54,657 nucleotides of DNA from Sphingobacterium sp. UBA7855. Its GTDB lineage: Bacteria > Bacteroidota > Bacteroidia > Sphingobacteriales > Sphingobacteriaceae. The notes beneath the pieces are model-generated. The model was given only the letters and a program-made list of their open reading frames with translations. It ran no database searches and was not told the origin of the DNA. Positions within the stretch are counted from its first letter, which is position 1, and each line of letters starts with the position of its first letter. Made by a program: the position numbers and the translations under genes. Positions 8,633 through 16,570 of the stretch are shown here, piece by piece. The stretch is from the NCBI GenBank assembly GCA_002500745.1, contig DLST01000022.1, positions 1 to 54,657 of the forward strand, read 5' to 3'.

Positions 8633-9616
8633 ATGAGTCTACAAGTTGATAGTGTCGTCAAAGAGATCGGAAATTATGAAGGTAATTTTCATAAGGACGT
8701 GATGGAAGGTTTAAATACTTATCCCAAGAAATTATATTCAAAATATTTTTATGATCCTATCGGCGACCGGCTTTTTCAGGACATTATGCAGATGCCGGAT
8801 TATTACCTGACAGACTGTGAACTCGAAATTTTTAGCACAAAGACATCGGAAATGGCTGAGCTCATCTCTTCCGACGATTCTGCTTTCGACCTCATTGAAC
8901 TGGGGGCTGGTGATGCGCTTAAATCAAGTCATTTATTAAGACATCTTAGTAAAAATGATATCGATTATTCCTACATGCCAATAGATATATCAGGCAATAT
9001 CCTTAAGGTATTGTGTGAAAAATTATCCAAAGAAATTCCAAATTTAGAGACTTTTCCTTTAGAGGGTGAATATTTTGAGATGCTGAATGAGGCAATGAAA
9101 ATATCCGACCGTCGAAAAGTAGTCTTATTTTTAGGGGGCAACATTGGTAACATGGATATGGAAGAAGCACAACTGTTTTGTGCTGAAATTCGTCGCAGAT
9201 TGAGTCCCGGCGATATATTTATTATTGGTTTTGACTTAAAAAAAAATCCTCACACCATTCTCTCTGCATATAATGATAAATCTGGAATTACTTCGGCATT
9301 CAATATTAATTTGCTTAGTCGTATAAATCGGGAACTCGGCGCAAACTTCGATACGCAATATTTTCAGCATTATCAGACTTATGATCCTATTTCTGGCGCT
9401 TGTAGAAGCTTTCTGGTTAGTTTAACTAATCAATATGTACACATTAAAGGAGATTCTATTTTTTTTAAGGAAAATGAATTGATTGACATGGAAATTTCAC
9501 AGAAATATTCGCTTGAGGAAATTCAACGTCTTTCTTCTTTGGCAGGATTTGAACTGTTGGTAAATTTGAATGATGACAAAGGTTGGTTTGTAGATTCCAT
9601 TTGGATGGTAGCGTAA
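8633..9616 (+). CDS. egtD: L-histidine N-alpha-methyltransferase EgtD
   Basis: EgtD trimethylates histidine with S-adenosylmethionine to give hercynine, the first step of ergothioneine synthesis. The 327-residue protein shows the family opening LPKKLYSKYFYDP-like segment (YPKKLYSKYFYDPIGDRLF, 30-48), PDYYLTDCE (55-63), the SAM site ELGAGD (89-94) and FLGGNIGN (166-173), which replaces the usual F-x-G-S-T-I-G-N. Length matches the family. It is first of four genes spaced by 12, 1 and -4 bases, so it leads an operon with egtB and an ABC transporter. The ATG at 8633 gives the normal N-terminus; no strong Shine-Dalgarno is seen, which is normal for this phylum. Confidence 0.93.
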   Translation: MSLQVDSVVKEIGNYEGNFHKDVMEGLNTYPKKLYSKYFYDPIGDRLFQDIMQMPDYYLTDCELEIFSTKTSEMAELISSDDSAFDLIELGAGDALKSSHLLRHLSKNDIDYSYMPIDISGNILKVLCEKLSKEIPNLETFPLEGEYFEMLNEAMKISDRRKVVLFLGGNIGNMDMEEAQLFCAEIRRRLSPGDIFIIGFDLKKNPHTILSAYNDKSGITSAFNINLLSRINRELGANFDTQYFQHYQTYDPISGACRSFLVSLTNQYVHIKGDSIFFKENELIDMEISQKYSLEEIQRLSSLAGFELLVNLNDDKGWFVDSIWMVA

Positions 9617-9628
9617 TTATAATCTTTT

Positions 9629-10822
9629 ATGAAAAATATAAATTTAGCAGTTAGCGTATTGCCAGAAAAAGAAGTGTTAAATGCCAGATATCTTACAGTA
9701 AGAGGCTATTCCGAAGAAATCTGCCAGCCATTGGAAATTGAAGACTATGTAGTTCAGCCAATGGTTGATGTTAGTCCACCAAAATGGCATCTTGGGCATA
9801 CTACTTGGTTTTTTGAAACCTTTATATTGATTCCTCACCTGCCAAATTACCAAGTTTTTGATAAGGAATACAACTTCGTTTTCAACAGCTATTACGAAAC
9901 CATAGGTTCGCGGGTGATTCGAACGGACCGAGGTAATCTTAGCAGGCCATCAGTAGCAGACATCTATAATTACCGACGATACGTTGATAGGTATATGATC
10001 GAATTTTTGAATGGAGGATTTTTGACGCAAAATCTTATTGATATTTTTGTTTTAGGTTTAAATCACGAGCAGCAACACCAAGAGTTGCTACTCACTGATA
10101 TAAAATATATATTGGGGCATAATCCTCTTTTTCCTCCCTATAGCAAAGAAAATAAAACAGCTGAATGCATTAATTATGAGAGGGAGTATGTTAGATTTGA
10201 GGCCGGAATTTATGAAATTGGATTCGAGGGACAGGGTTTCTGTTTTGATAACGAACTGGGAAGACATAAGGTCTACCTAGATGATTTCGAAATTGAAAAT
10301 ACCTTGGTCACAAATAAACAGTATCTTGATTTCATAGAGGCTGGGGGATATTTAGACTTTCAATTTTGGCATGCGGAAGGATGGGATTGGGTGAAAAAAC
10401 ATCAAGCAAAAGCGCCTTTATATTGGCATATGATTGATGGGAAGTGGATGAACTATACCCTCAACGGGTTGACAGATATCGACTTAGAAGACGCGGTTTG
10501 CCACATTAATTTTTATGAAGCTGCTGCGTATGCATCTTGGAGAGGTGTGCGACTCCCGACAGAGGCGGAATGGGAAGTTGCAGCCGACCACATTAGGTGG
10601 GGAGAACGTTGGGAATGGACAAGTTCCGCTTATCTTCCTTATCCGAAATTTAAAAAAGAGGCGGGTGCGGTAGGTGAATATAATGGCAAATTTATGATTA
10701 ATCAAATGGTGTTAAGGGGAGCTTCTATCGCTACACCAAAGGGCCATAGCCGTAAGACTTACAGAAACTTTTTTCAAACCGCACATCAGTGGCAGTTTAC
10801 AGGAATTAGATTAGCCAGGTAA
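9629..10822 (+). CDS. egtB: ergothioneine biosynthesis sulfoxide synthase EgtB
   Basis: EgtB is a non-heme iron enzyme that couples hercynine to a cysteine-type thiol using oxygen. The 397-residue protein has an N-terminal DinB-like helical domain with the iron ligands expected at His57 (KWHLGHTTWFFE), His146 and His150 (LNHEQQHQEL). FNSYYE (85-90) and RGNLSRP (101-107) are family marks. From about residue 190 it carries a formylglycine-generating-enzyme-like fold (VRLPTEAEWEVAAD, WEWTSS). It is somewhat shorter than the mycobacterial type but complete. There is no C-terminal methyltransferase, which argues against OvoA. Neither EgtC nor the PLP lyase EgtE is encoded beside it. The next gene starts 1 base after its stop. 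Confidence 0.92.
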   Translation: MKNINLAVSVLPEKEVLNARYLTVRGYSEEICQPLEIEDYVVQPMVDVSPPKWHLGHTTWFFETFILIPHLPNYQVFDKEYNFVFNSYYETIGSRVIRTDRGNLSRPSVADIYNYRRYVDRYMIEFLNGGFLTQNLIDIFVLGLNHEQQHQELLLTDIKYILGHNPLFPPYSKENKTAECINYEREYVRFEAGIYEIGFEGQGFCFDNELGRHKVYLDDFEIENTLVTNKQYLDFIEAGGYLDFQFWHAEGWDWVKKHQAKAPLYWHMIDGKWMNYTLNGLTDIDLEDAVCHINFYEAAAYASWRGVRLPTEAEWEVAADHIRWGERWEWTSSAYLPYPKFKKEAGAVGEYNGKFMINQMVLRGASIATPKGHSRKTYRNFFQTAHQWQFTGIRLAR

Positions 10823-10823
10823 T

Positions 10824-11744
10824 ATGGTCGAGATCGACTCAGTATCCAAATCATTTAACGGTAAGGCGGCCGTTGACGACATCTCAATAGAAGTGAGAGC
10901 GGGTGAAGTTCTTGTTATTTTGGGTACCAGTGGTTGTGGTAAAACCACTACTTTAAGAATGATTAATAGGCTGATTGAACCCGATAAGGGCAAGATTTTT
11001 ATCCGAGGTAAAGATATATCCAAACGGCGGCCGGAAGATTTGCGTAGAGAAATTGGTTTCGTAATGCAGCATGCTGGCCTTTTCCCCCATTACACCATAG
11101 CCAAAAATATTGCTGTTGTTCCAGAATTGCTGAACTGGCAAAAGAAAAAAATTAAGGATCGCACGGTTGAGCTTCTTGGCAAATTAAATTTAGGAGAGGA
11201 TCTGTTAAAGCTCTACCCACATCAATTGAGCGGAGGGCAACAACAGCGCGTAGGTATAGCAAGGGCGTTAATAGCCAATTCCCCTATACTGTTGATGGAT
11301 GAACCCTTCTCGGCACTGGATAACATGACTAGAAGTGGCATCCATGCCGAATTCAAACTGTTGGAAGAGATCCGAAGCAAAACTATTGTCTTGGTTACAC
11401 ATGATGTGCCTGAAGCTTTTGAACTTGGACATCGTATCTGTTTGATGGATGAGGGAAAGATTGTACAGATTGGAACGCCTAAAGAGCTACTGTATCGTCC
11501 AGCAAATGAATTTGTGTTTGATTTTTTTTTAGAAAATCGCTTGCTGTTGGAGTATAAAGTAACGATCCTACATGAATTAAAAGGAATTATAGTCTTGGAT
11601 CATTTCATCAATACCTATGGTTTTTCTGAAAACACAGACCTATGGCGTGTTTTACAGGTATTAAGCGCACGTGCGGATGCCATATTAGACTATGAAAAAA
11701 TATTGGTTGCATTCAACACGTATAGAAAACAGCAGGTGGTATGA
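10824..11744 (+). CDS. ABC transporter ATPase, betaine/ergothioneine (OpuCA/EgtV) type
   Basis: The 306-residue cytoplasmic ATPase has Walker A GTSGCGKTT (34-42), Q-loop VMQHAGLFPHY (80-90), signature LSGGQQQR (135-142), Walker B ILLMDEP (155-161) and H-loop VTHD. The sequence type is that of quaternary-amine (OpuCA/ProV-like) importers, the group that also includes EgtV. The C-terminal 65 residues form an extension without a recognisable CBS pair. It starts 1 base after egtB and overlaps the permease gene by 4 bases, so it is part of the same operon. The placement suggests that ergothioneine or a precursor such as hercynine or a betaine is the cargo; sequence alone does not prove it. Confidence 0.88.
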   Translation: MVEIDSVSKSFNGKAAVDDISIEVRAGEVLVILGTSGCGKTTTLRMINRLIEPDKGKIFIRGKDISKRRPEDLRREIGFVMQHAGLFPHYTIAKNIAVVPELLNWQKKKIKDRTVELLGKLNLGEDLLKLYPHQLSGGQQQRVGIARALIANSPILLMDEPFSALDNMTRSGIHAEFKLLEEIRSKTIVLVTHDVPEAFELGHRICLMDEGKIVQIGTPKELLYRPANEFVFDFFLENRLLLEYKVTILHELKGIIVLDHFINTYGFSENTDLWRVLQVLSARADAILDYEKILVAFNTYRKQQVV

Positions 11745-13309
11745 CGGAACAAACTCTTTGGCAATTCGTACTTGAGCAGCGGGAAAAGTTATTGATACAG
11801 GTCTGGCAGCATTTAGAACTTACATTTTTATCTTTGACATTTGCCATTCTTATTGGAGTACCTTTGGGCATATTGATTTCGAGGAAAAAGAAATTTGCTG
11901 CTATTGTTTTAGCTTTTGCAGGGATTTTACAGACTGTTCCTAGTATTGCATTACTGGGGTTTCTTATTCCAATCCTAGGTATTGGTCCAATTCCAGCTAT
12001 TGTTGCACTTCTTATTTATGCACTTTTACCCATTATTAGGAATACTTATACCGGAATTATTAGTGTAGACCATAGTATCTCGGAATCGGCGAAAGCTATG
12101 GGTATGACGGATTGGCAAATACTATTCAAAGTTCAACTTCCACTGGCGATACCGGTGATTGTCGCCGGAGTTCGGACAGCCGCAGTGATCAATGTAGGCG
12201 TCGCAACCTTAGCATCATTCGTTGCGGCCGGCGGATTGGGTGAATTTATCTTTGGCGGTATATCACTCAATAATTCCAATATGATCTTAGCGGGAGCTAT
12301 TCCCGCTGCTTTATTGGCGATACTTTTAGATAAAGGTATTGGATTGCTACAAAATGCTTTCGCTAACTTCAGACTTTTGCTCATCTTTATTTTGCCTAGC
12401 TTTCTTCTTATTCTTGCTATCATCTATATAAGAACAAACAATGTTAATCAGCAGATAAAGGCTGGTTTTACACCCGAATTTATGGGACGCCAAGATGGTT
12501 ACTTAGGTCTCCGCAATGTTTATGGGCTACAGATAAAGCCGCTTATCATTAGCGATGCGATTATGTATAAAGCCGTTTTTGAAAAGGATATCGATCTTAT
12601 TAGTGGATATTCAACTGACGGTCGCGTCAAAGCTTATGATTTGCTTGCATTGGAAGATAACAGGAAGATTTTTCCGCCCTACTTTGCCGCACCGATTGTA
12701 AAGGTAGAGACGCTCAAGAAATTTCCACAATTGGAAGGGGCAATAAATCTATTGGCAGAGAAGTTTACTGATTCGGTGATGATTAGCCTTAACTATAGGG
12801 CTGATTTCCTAAAGCAAACTCCTGAAAATATTGCCAAGGACTTTTTAGTGCAAAACAAACTCTATAGACCATCACGCCGAGGTCAGGCTGGCACCATCAG
12901 GATAGGTTCTAAAATTTTTGGGGAACAATACATTTTGTCGGCCATTTATAAAATTCTCCTTGAAGGGTATACCGATTATAAAGTGGAGACAAAGACAGGG
13001 CTCGGCGGAACCAAAATTTGCTTTGATGCTTTGATACATGACGCCATAGACTTTTACGTGGAGTATACAGGGACAGGGCTTCTGGTATTACTGAAACCGG
13101 AGCAACAAATTATATCCCATGTGTCCAAAGATCCTGCTGACACCTATAACTATGTAAAGGGTGAATTTGAGAATAAATTTGGCATTACTTGGTTAAAACC
13201 TCTTGGTTTTAATAATTCATATGCTCTAATGATGCGGCGTTCTCAAGCTGAACAAAATCAAATCCGAAGTATTAGCGACCTAAAAAAATACGAACAACTT
13301 AATAAGTAA
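11741..13309 (+). CDS. ABC permease fused to a circularly permuted substrate-binding domain (OpuC/EgtU type)
   Basis: The 522-residue protein joins an inner-membrane permease (1-210, with QTVPSIALLGFL at 64-75 and the EAA-like loop near 115-130) through a further helix (about 212-230) to a binding domain facing the periplasm. Residues 240-372 read GFTPEFMGRQDGYLGL, YSTDGRVKAYDLLALEDN and FPPYFAAPIV, which in OpuCC/EgtU-type binding proteins form the second part. Residues 385-522 read RIGSKIFGEQYIL, GLGGTKICFDAL, VEYTGTG and WLKPLGFNNSYALMMRR...ISDLKKY, which normally form the first part. The order is therefore swapped, with the break between SDLKKYEQLNK and KAGFTPEF. It overlaps the ATPase gene by 4 bases. 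A fused permease/binding protein is the EgtU arrangement of Helicobacter; choline or glycine betaine are alternative cargoes. Confidence 0.88.
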   Translation: MTEQTLWQFVLEQREKLLIQVWQHLELTFLSLTFAILIGVPLGILISRKKKFAAIVLAFAGILQTVPSIALLGFLIPILGIGPIPAIVALLIYALLPIIRNTYTGIISVDHSISESAKAMGMTDWQILFKVQLPLAIPVIVAGVRTAAVINVGVATLASFVAAGGLGEFIFGGISLNNSNMILAGAIPAALLAILLDKGIGLLQNAFANFRLLLIFILPSFLLILAIIYIRTNNVNQQIKAGFTPEFMGRQDGYLGLRNVYGLQIKPLIISDAIMYKAVFEKDIDLISGYSTDGRVKAYDLLALEDNRKIFPPYFAAPIVKVETLKKFPQLEGAINLLAEKFTDSVMISLNYRADFLKQTPENIAKDFLVQNKLYRPSRRGQAGTIRIGSKIFGEQYILSAIYKILLEGYTDYKVETKTGLGGTKICFDALIHDAIDFYVEYTGTGLLVLLKPEQQIISHVSKDPADTYNYVKGEFENKFGITWLKPLGFNNSYALMMRRSQAEQNQIRSISDLKKYEQLNK

Positions 13310-13338
13310 TTCCAGCATTTACTTTAAAATGTAAATAA

Positions 13339-13370
13339 TTGAAACTATCAATGCTTTAGCATTGTTTCAA
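13339..13370 (+). terminator. two-part hairpin after the egt operon
   Basis: TTGAAAC/GTTTCAA (7 pairs) encloses AATGC-TTTA-GCATT (5 pairs), with an unpaired TATC on the left side only. It lies 30 bases after the operon's last stop. No T run follows, so it may be an RNA stability element rather than a classical terminator. Confidence 0.45.
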
Positions 13371-13417
13371 GAACATCGCAATAAAGCTTATTGTGGGATA
13401 AATTATATGACATAGCT

Positions 13418-13963
13418 ATGAAAATTTTATTATGGAGAGGATTGATCAACAAATCCTGGGAGCATTGCTCCGTTGACGAAAGGGATAGCGGTTTCAAAAT
13501 AGCTTCTGAAATTGTTGGGAACTACGAAAGCAACACTTATATGGTAAATTATTTGATCAATACAGATAATCAATGGAATATACAGGATTTCGAAATTCGA
13601 TGCGACATTCAAGGTGAAATTAAACGATTTTATGGGCAAAAAAATGGTTTAGATTGGCTAATCAATGGACAGATTGAACCGTGTTTTGCAGGATTTAATT
13701 ATATCGATATCTCAATAACCCCATTGACAAACACGTTGCCTATAAAAAGACTCGCGCTTAATGTCAATGAATCAAAAGATATCAATGTTATTTATATCGA
13801 TATCTTGAACGGATCAATTAAGCCTGTTAGAGAACGGTACACAAAAATTTCCAAAGACCACTACCGATACGAAAACTTGGAGTCAACATTTGCGTCGGCT
13901 ATCCTTATTGATCGAAATGGTATAGTAAAAACCTACCCAGGCCATTTTGAGTTAGTGGCTTAA
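13418..13963 (+). CDS. putative glycolipid-binding family protein (PF06475-like)
   Basis: I start this 181-residue protein at ATG 13418 (MKILLWRG...), because the family normally opens with a short strand ending in a Trp-Arg pair; an upstream ATG at 13391 adds nine residues. Matching marks are the C-terminal block DISITPLTNTLPIKRLAL (about residues 104-121), YIDILNGSIKP, RYTKISKDHYRYEN and the end VKTYPGHFELV. The family has a beta-barrel fold seen in a Pseudomonas protein annotated as glycolipid-binding; no signal peptide is present, so it is cytoplasmic. Its role is not established. It stands alone between the egt operon hairpin and the L,D-transpeptidase gene. Confidence 0.75.
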   Translation: MKILLWRGLINKSWEHCSVDERDSGFKIASEIVGNYESNTYMVNYLINTDNQWNIQDFEIRCDIQGEIKRFYGQKNGLDWLINGQIEPCFAGFNYIDISITPLTNTLPIKRLALNVNESKDINVIYIDILNGSIKPVRERYTKISKDHYRYENLESTFASAILIDRNGIVKTYPGHFELVA

Positions 13964-14081
13964 CATCGTGTAATTGAATGATAATTGAGTCGCATTGTTT
14001 TCTATTGAGAGCATGTGGTGAATTTATTTTATATTTCTACGTGTTCGAACTATTTCCTTGTTAAGCTTGTTGATAAATTAA

Positions 14082-15428
14082 ATGAAAAATATTATTATGT
14101 TATCTAATTATAAAAACGTTATCCGGCTCTCTTTATGGGGCATATTGTTGATAAGCTTTGTTTTTACTGGTTGCCGGGACCGAAACACTAAAAATCAGCC
14201 GGCAGAAAAAGAAGTCTCCACAATGAAGGAGCAGGCTGAGAATACAGATTTTACACTGGCGTTTCTGAATGCTCTCTTCTACGAGGAGGATTTTGAGCCC
14301 TCTTTAAAATCCCAATTGCAACTCAGTGAAAGGCAGATTGGTGATTTAAAGGTAGCAGCGACTACAGCTGTGGAAAAACTTAGCGAGGAGGATGAACCTT
14401 CCAGTAAATCATTTAAAGAATCTATAAACCAGGCCACGACTCAAATTGTAAAGATACTCGGTAATCAAAAGGCTGCTCAATTCTTTCATTTTCTAACTGC
14501 ACGTTATGCTGATGGAGAGAATACGCTACCAATTGAGCCAAATCATATTCCTGAAGACACGCGTATTATTGTAAATGGACCAGCTTTTCGAATGGATGTA
14601 TTTCAGCAGGGTAAACTAGTTAAGACCTACAGTATTGCTATTGGATATCCCGAGTTCCCGTTGCCTACTGGCGTGCGTAAAGCGACCAACATCATATTTA
14701 ATCCTACATGGACACCTCCGGATGAGCCTTGGGTGAAAGGTAAGGTTAGTCCGGGCGAGAAAGTCCCTGCCGGAAGTAAACTAAATCCTCTTGGCCCCAT
14801 TAAAATTCCCATTGGTATGCCGTCTTTGATTCATGGTGGAAAAGATGTATCCAAATTGGGAGCGTTTGCTTCTCATGGTTGTGTTGGTCTTACGGACGGT
14901 CAGGTGCAGGATTTCACAAAATTTTTGTCCTTAGTAGCAGGAAATCCAATATCAGCAGAGACAATCGCTAATTACGAAAAAAAGGATACAAAAACTGAAA
15001 CTGTAAAATTAAAGCAACCTGTATTAGTAGAACTTCGATATGAAACCATAGTTGCTCAGGATGGGGGGCTGCATATCTTTCGGGATGTTTATGAGCGTGG
15101 TACAAATACCATTGAAAATGCGACCCGCGTGCTAAATAAATACAATATCAAGCTAGAGCAGCTCAGTGAGCAAGAACGCACTAGCTTAACGAAAGGTTTA
15201 GAAGATATGAATCAGGATGCACGAGGTAATAAAATAGCCGGCATTGACAACCCGGAGTCTTCTTCAACAGGCGATAGTTCCAAAGAACGAGCCGCTGATA
15301 AGGAAAGCCGAAAAGACAAAGGCCAAGTAACGAGAAAGGTAATTGGTCAAAAAGAAATCATCGTTAGAATTGCAGCATTGAAAGGTAAAGGTTATCCACT
15401 TCCTGTAGACATGAATTCAGGGAAATAG
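14082..15428 (+). CDS. L,D-transpeptidase (YkuD) lipoprotein
   Basis: The 448-residue protein has a lipoprotein signal peptide ending LISFVFTGC (Cys31). Residues about 160-290 form the YkuD domain, with HGGKD at 251-255 and the catalytic motif SHGCVGL at 264-270, Cys267 being the nucleophile. Such enzymes make 3-3 cross-links in peptidoglycan or attach proteins to it; activity is in the periplasm. Flanking segments are longer than in minimal enzymes: a helical stretch of about 120 residues before the domain and a Lys/Glu/Ser-rich linker (about 385-430) after it. ATG 14097 is an alternative start that leaves the signal intact. A 10-pair hairpin follows the stop. Confidence 0.88.
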   Translation: MKNIIMLSNYKNVIRLSLWGILLISFVFTGCRDRNTKNQPAEKEVSTMKEQAENTDFTLAFLNALFYEEDFEPSLKSQLQLSERQIGDLKVAATTAVEKLSEEDEPSSKSFKESINQATTQIVKILGNQKAAQFFHFLTARYADGENTLPIEPNHIPEDTRIIVNGPAFRMDVFQQGKLVKTYSIAIGYPEFPLPTGVRKATNIIFNPTWTPPDEPWVKGKVSPGEKVPAGSKLNPLGPIKIPIGMPSLIHGGKDVSKLGAFASHGCVGLTDGQVQDFTKFLSLVAGNPISAETIANYEKKDTKTETVKLKQPVLVELRYETIVAQDGGLHIFRDVYERGTNTIENATRVLNKYNIKLEQLSEQERTSLTKGLEDMNQDARGNKIAGIDNPESSSTGDSSKERAADKESRKDKGQVTRKVIGQKEIIVRIAALKGKGYPLPVDMNSGK

Positions 15429-15450
15429 AGAAATTCTTATTGCTTATTCG

Positions 15451-15488
15451 AACCCCATGAAACTTTATGCTACAAGTATCATGGGGTT
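15451..15488. terminator. bidirectional terminator between ldt and ompA genes
   Basis: AACCCCATGA and TCATGGGGTT form a perfect 10-pair stem with an 18-base loop, placed between two converging genes. A T-rich stretch follows on the plus strand (ATAGTTTTTTATTT after 15496), so it can end transcription from the transpeptidase side and possibly from both. Confidence 0.7.
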
Positions 15489-15502
15489 ATTTACATAGTT
15501 TT

Positions 15503-16501
15503 TTATTTAATTTTGACGAGTTCTACACGTCTGTTTTTAGACCTGTTGTCTTCTGAGTCGTTAGCGACTAAAGGACGGTCTGCACCGTAGCCCTTTGCTG
15601 ATAATCGGGATTTATCAATTTTCTGAGCAATGAGTGCATCCATCACAGCTTTTGCACGATCATTAGAAAGCTTTTTGTTGTGTGCAGCATCACCAATATT
15701 GTCAGTGTGCCCTTCTATTGCTATTTTTAATGAGGGATCATTTTTTAGCGCCTCGGCAATCTGAATGACCAAATCTATTCCAGCCGTAGTAATACTTGAT
15801 TTATCCGTATCGAATGTAATATAAACAATCGATTTACCTGTTTCAGAGAGATCTTTTGTGATTTCATCTGCTGTAATTTTTTTTATCGTTTGTTTGAAAT
15901 CATTCTCTTGAAGAATATTGAGCTTGGCTCCAGCATTGGTGCACGTATATTGAATAAATATATTACCTTGATCTTTAGTTTTAATAACATAAACTCTGAT
16001 TTGTTCATCAGCATATCCGATGTCCCCTTCATCACCTTTGTGTGGATCCTGTTTATTGTACCGATCATACTCTTCCCTTGTAATGGTGCCATCAAAAACT
16101 TTTACAGCGCCGATAGAGGCTAAATAATCCTCCATGCTTTTTTCAAAATAGCGCTGTGAAAATTGAGTGCCTTGCTCATTTGTTATATTTGCTTTATAGA
16201 GTCTACCTTCGAATGGCTTCATAACTCCATTGACGGCAAAATAGCAAACATCAAAGTCTTTTTTAATGGGCTGATTCATTTCCTTGTAACCTTTTGGCGG
16301 AGTAAAAAACGGGAACACACCGATATCACTTTCTGAGTACGGGATACTTGCAAGATCAAAGCTTGTTGTTGTGTCAATTTTTGTAGGCGCTTCGTCAATC
16401 GTTTTCTCCTGTGGAGCTGGCGGCGGGGTATTATCTTTTACTTGTTGGGTGCATGAGGCAACTGCCCATGCTGATGTCAATAAAAGTATTGTGCTTTTCA
16501 T
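15503..16501 (-). CDS. OmpA family lipoprotein
   Basis: This 332-residue protein has a lipoprotein signal peptide (LLLTSAWAVASC, Cys17) and a C-terminal OmpA peptidoglycan-binding domain from about 225: VYITFDTDKSSIT, IAIEGHTDNIGDAAHN, LSNDRAKAVMDAL, GYGADRPLVAND and NRRVELVKI. The Asp and Arg expected to hold diaminopimelate are in TDNIGD and the NRRVE end. The segment between (about 45-220) is of unknown fold. It would link the outer membrane to the wall, fitting the convergent L,D-transpeptidase next door. An inverted repeat sits about 45 bases upstream. Confidence 0.9.
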   Translation of the reverse strand: MKSTILLLTSAWAVASCTQQVKDNTPPPAPQEKTIDEAPTKIDTTTSFDLASIPYSESDIGVFPFFTPPKGYKEMNQPIKKDFDVCYFAVNGVMKPFEGRLYKANITNEQGTQFSQRYFEKSMEDYLASIGAVKVFDGTITREEYDRYNKQDPHKGDEGDIGYADEQIRVYVIKTKDQGNIFIQYTCTNAGAKLNILQENDFKQTIKKITADEITKDLSETGKSIVYITFDTDKSSITTAGIDLVIQIAEALKNDPSLKIAIEGHTDNIGDAAHNKKLSNDRAKAVMDALIAQKIDKSRLSAKGYGADRPLVANDSEDNRSKNRRVELVKIK

Positions 16502-16544
16502 ATTTTCTTTTTTTGTAGCTGTGGCAAATTTTATGCCTAAACCG

Positions 16545-16560
16545 TTGACATATTTGTCAA
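16545..16560 (-). promoter_or_regulatory. inverted repeat upstream of the OmpA lipoprotein gene
   Basis: TTGACA-TATT-TGTCAA is a perfect repeat with 6-base arms, 44-59 bases before the start codon. It also supplies a TTG for a -33 element; TAAAATTTG (16525-16533, minus strand) resembles a -7 box with one extra base. It could be an operator. Confidence 0.4.
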
Positions 16561-16570
16561 TTGGATTGAA

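Noticed and set aside
9629..10822. Reading the EgtB gene as ovothiol synthase OvoA
   Set aside because: OvoA carries a C-terminal methyltransferase and is much longer; here a separate EgtD precedes a 397-residue EgtB-type protein.
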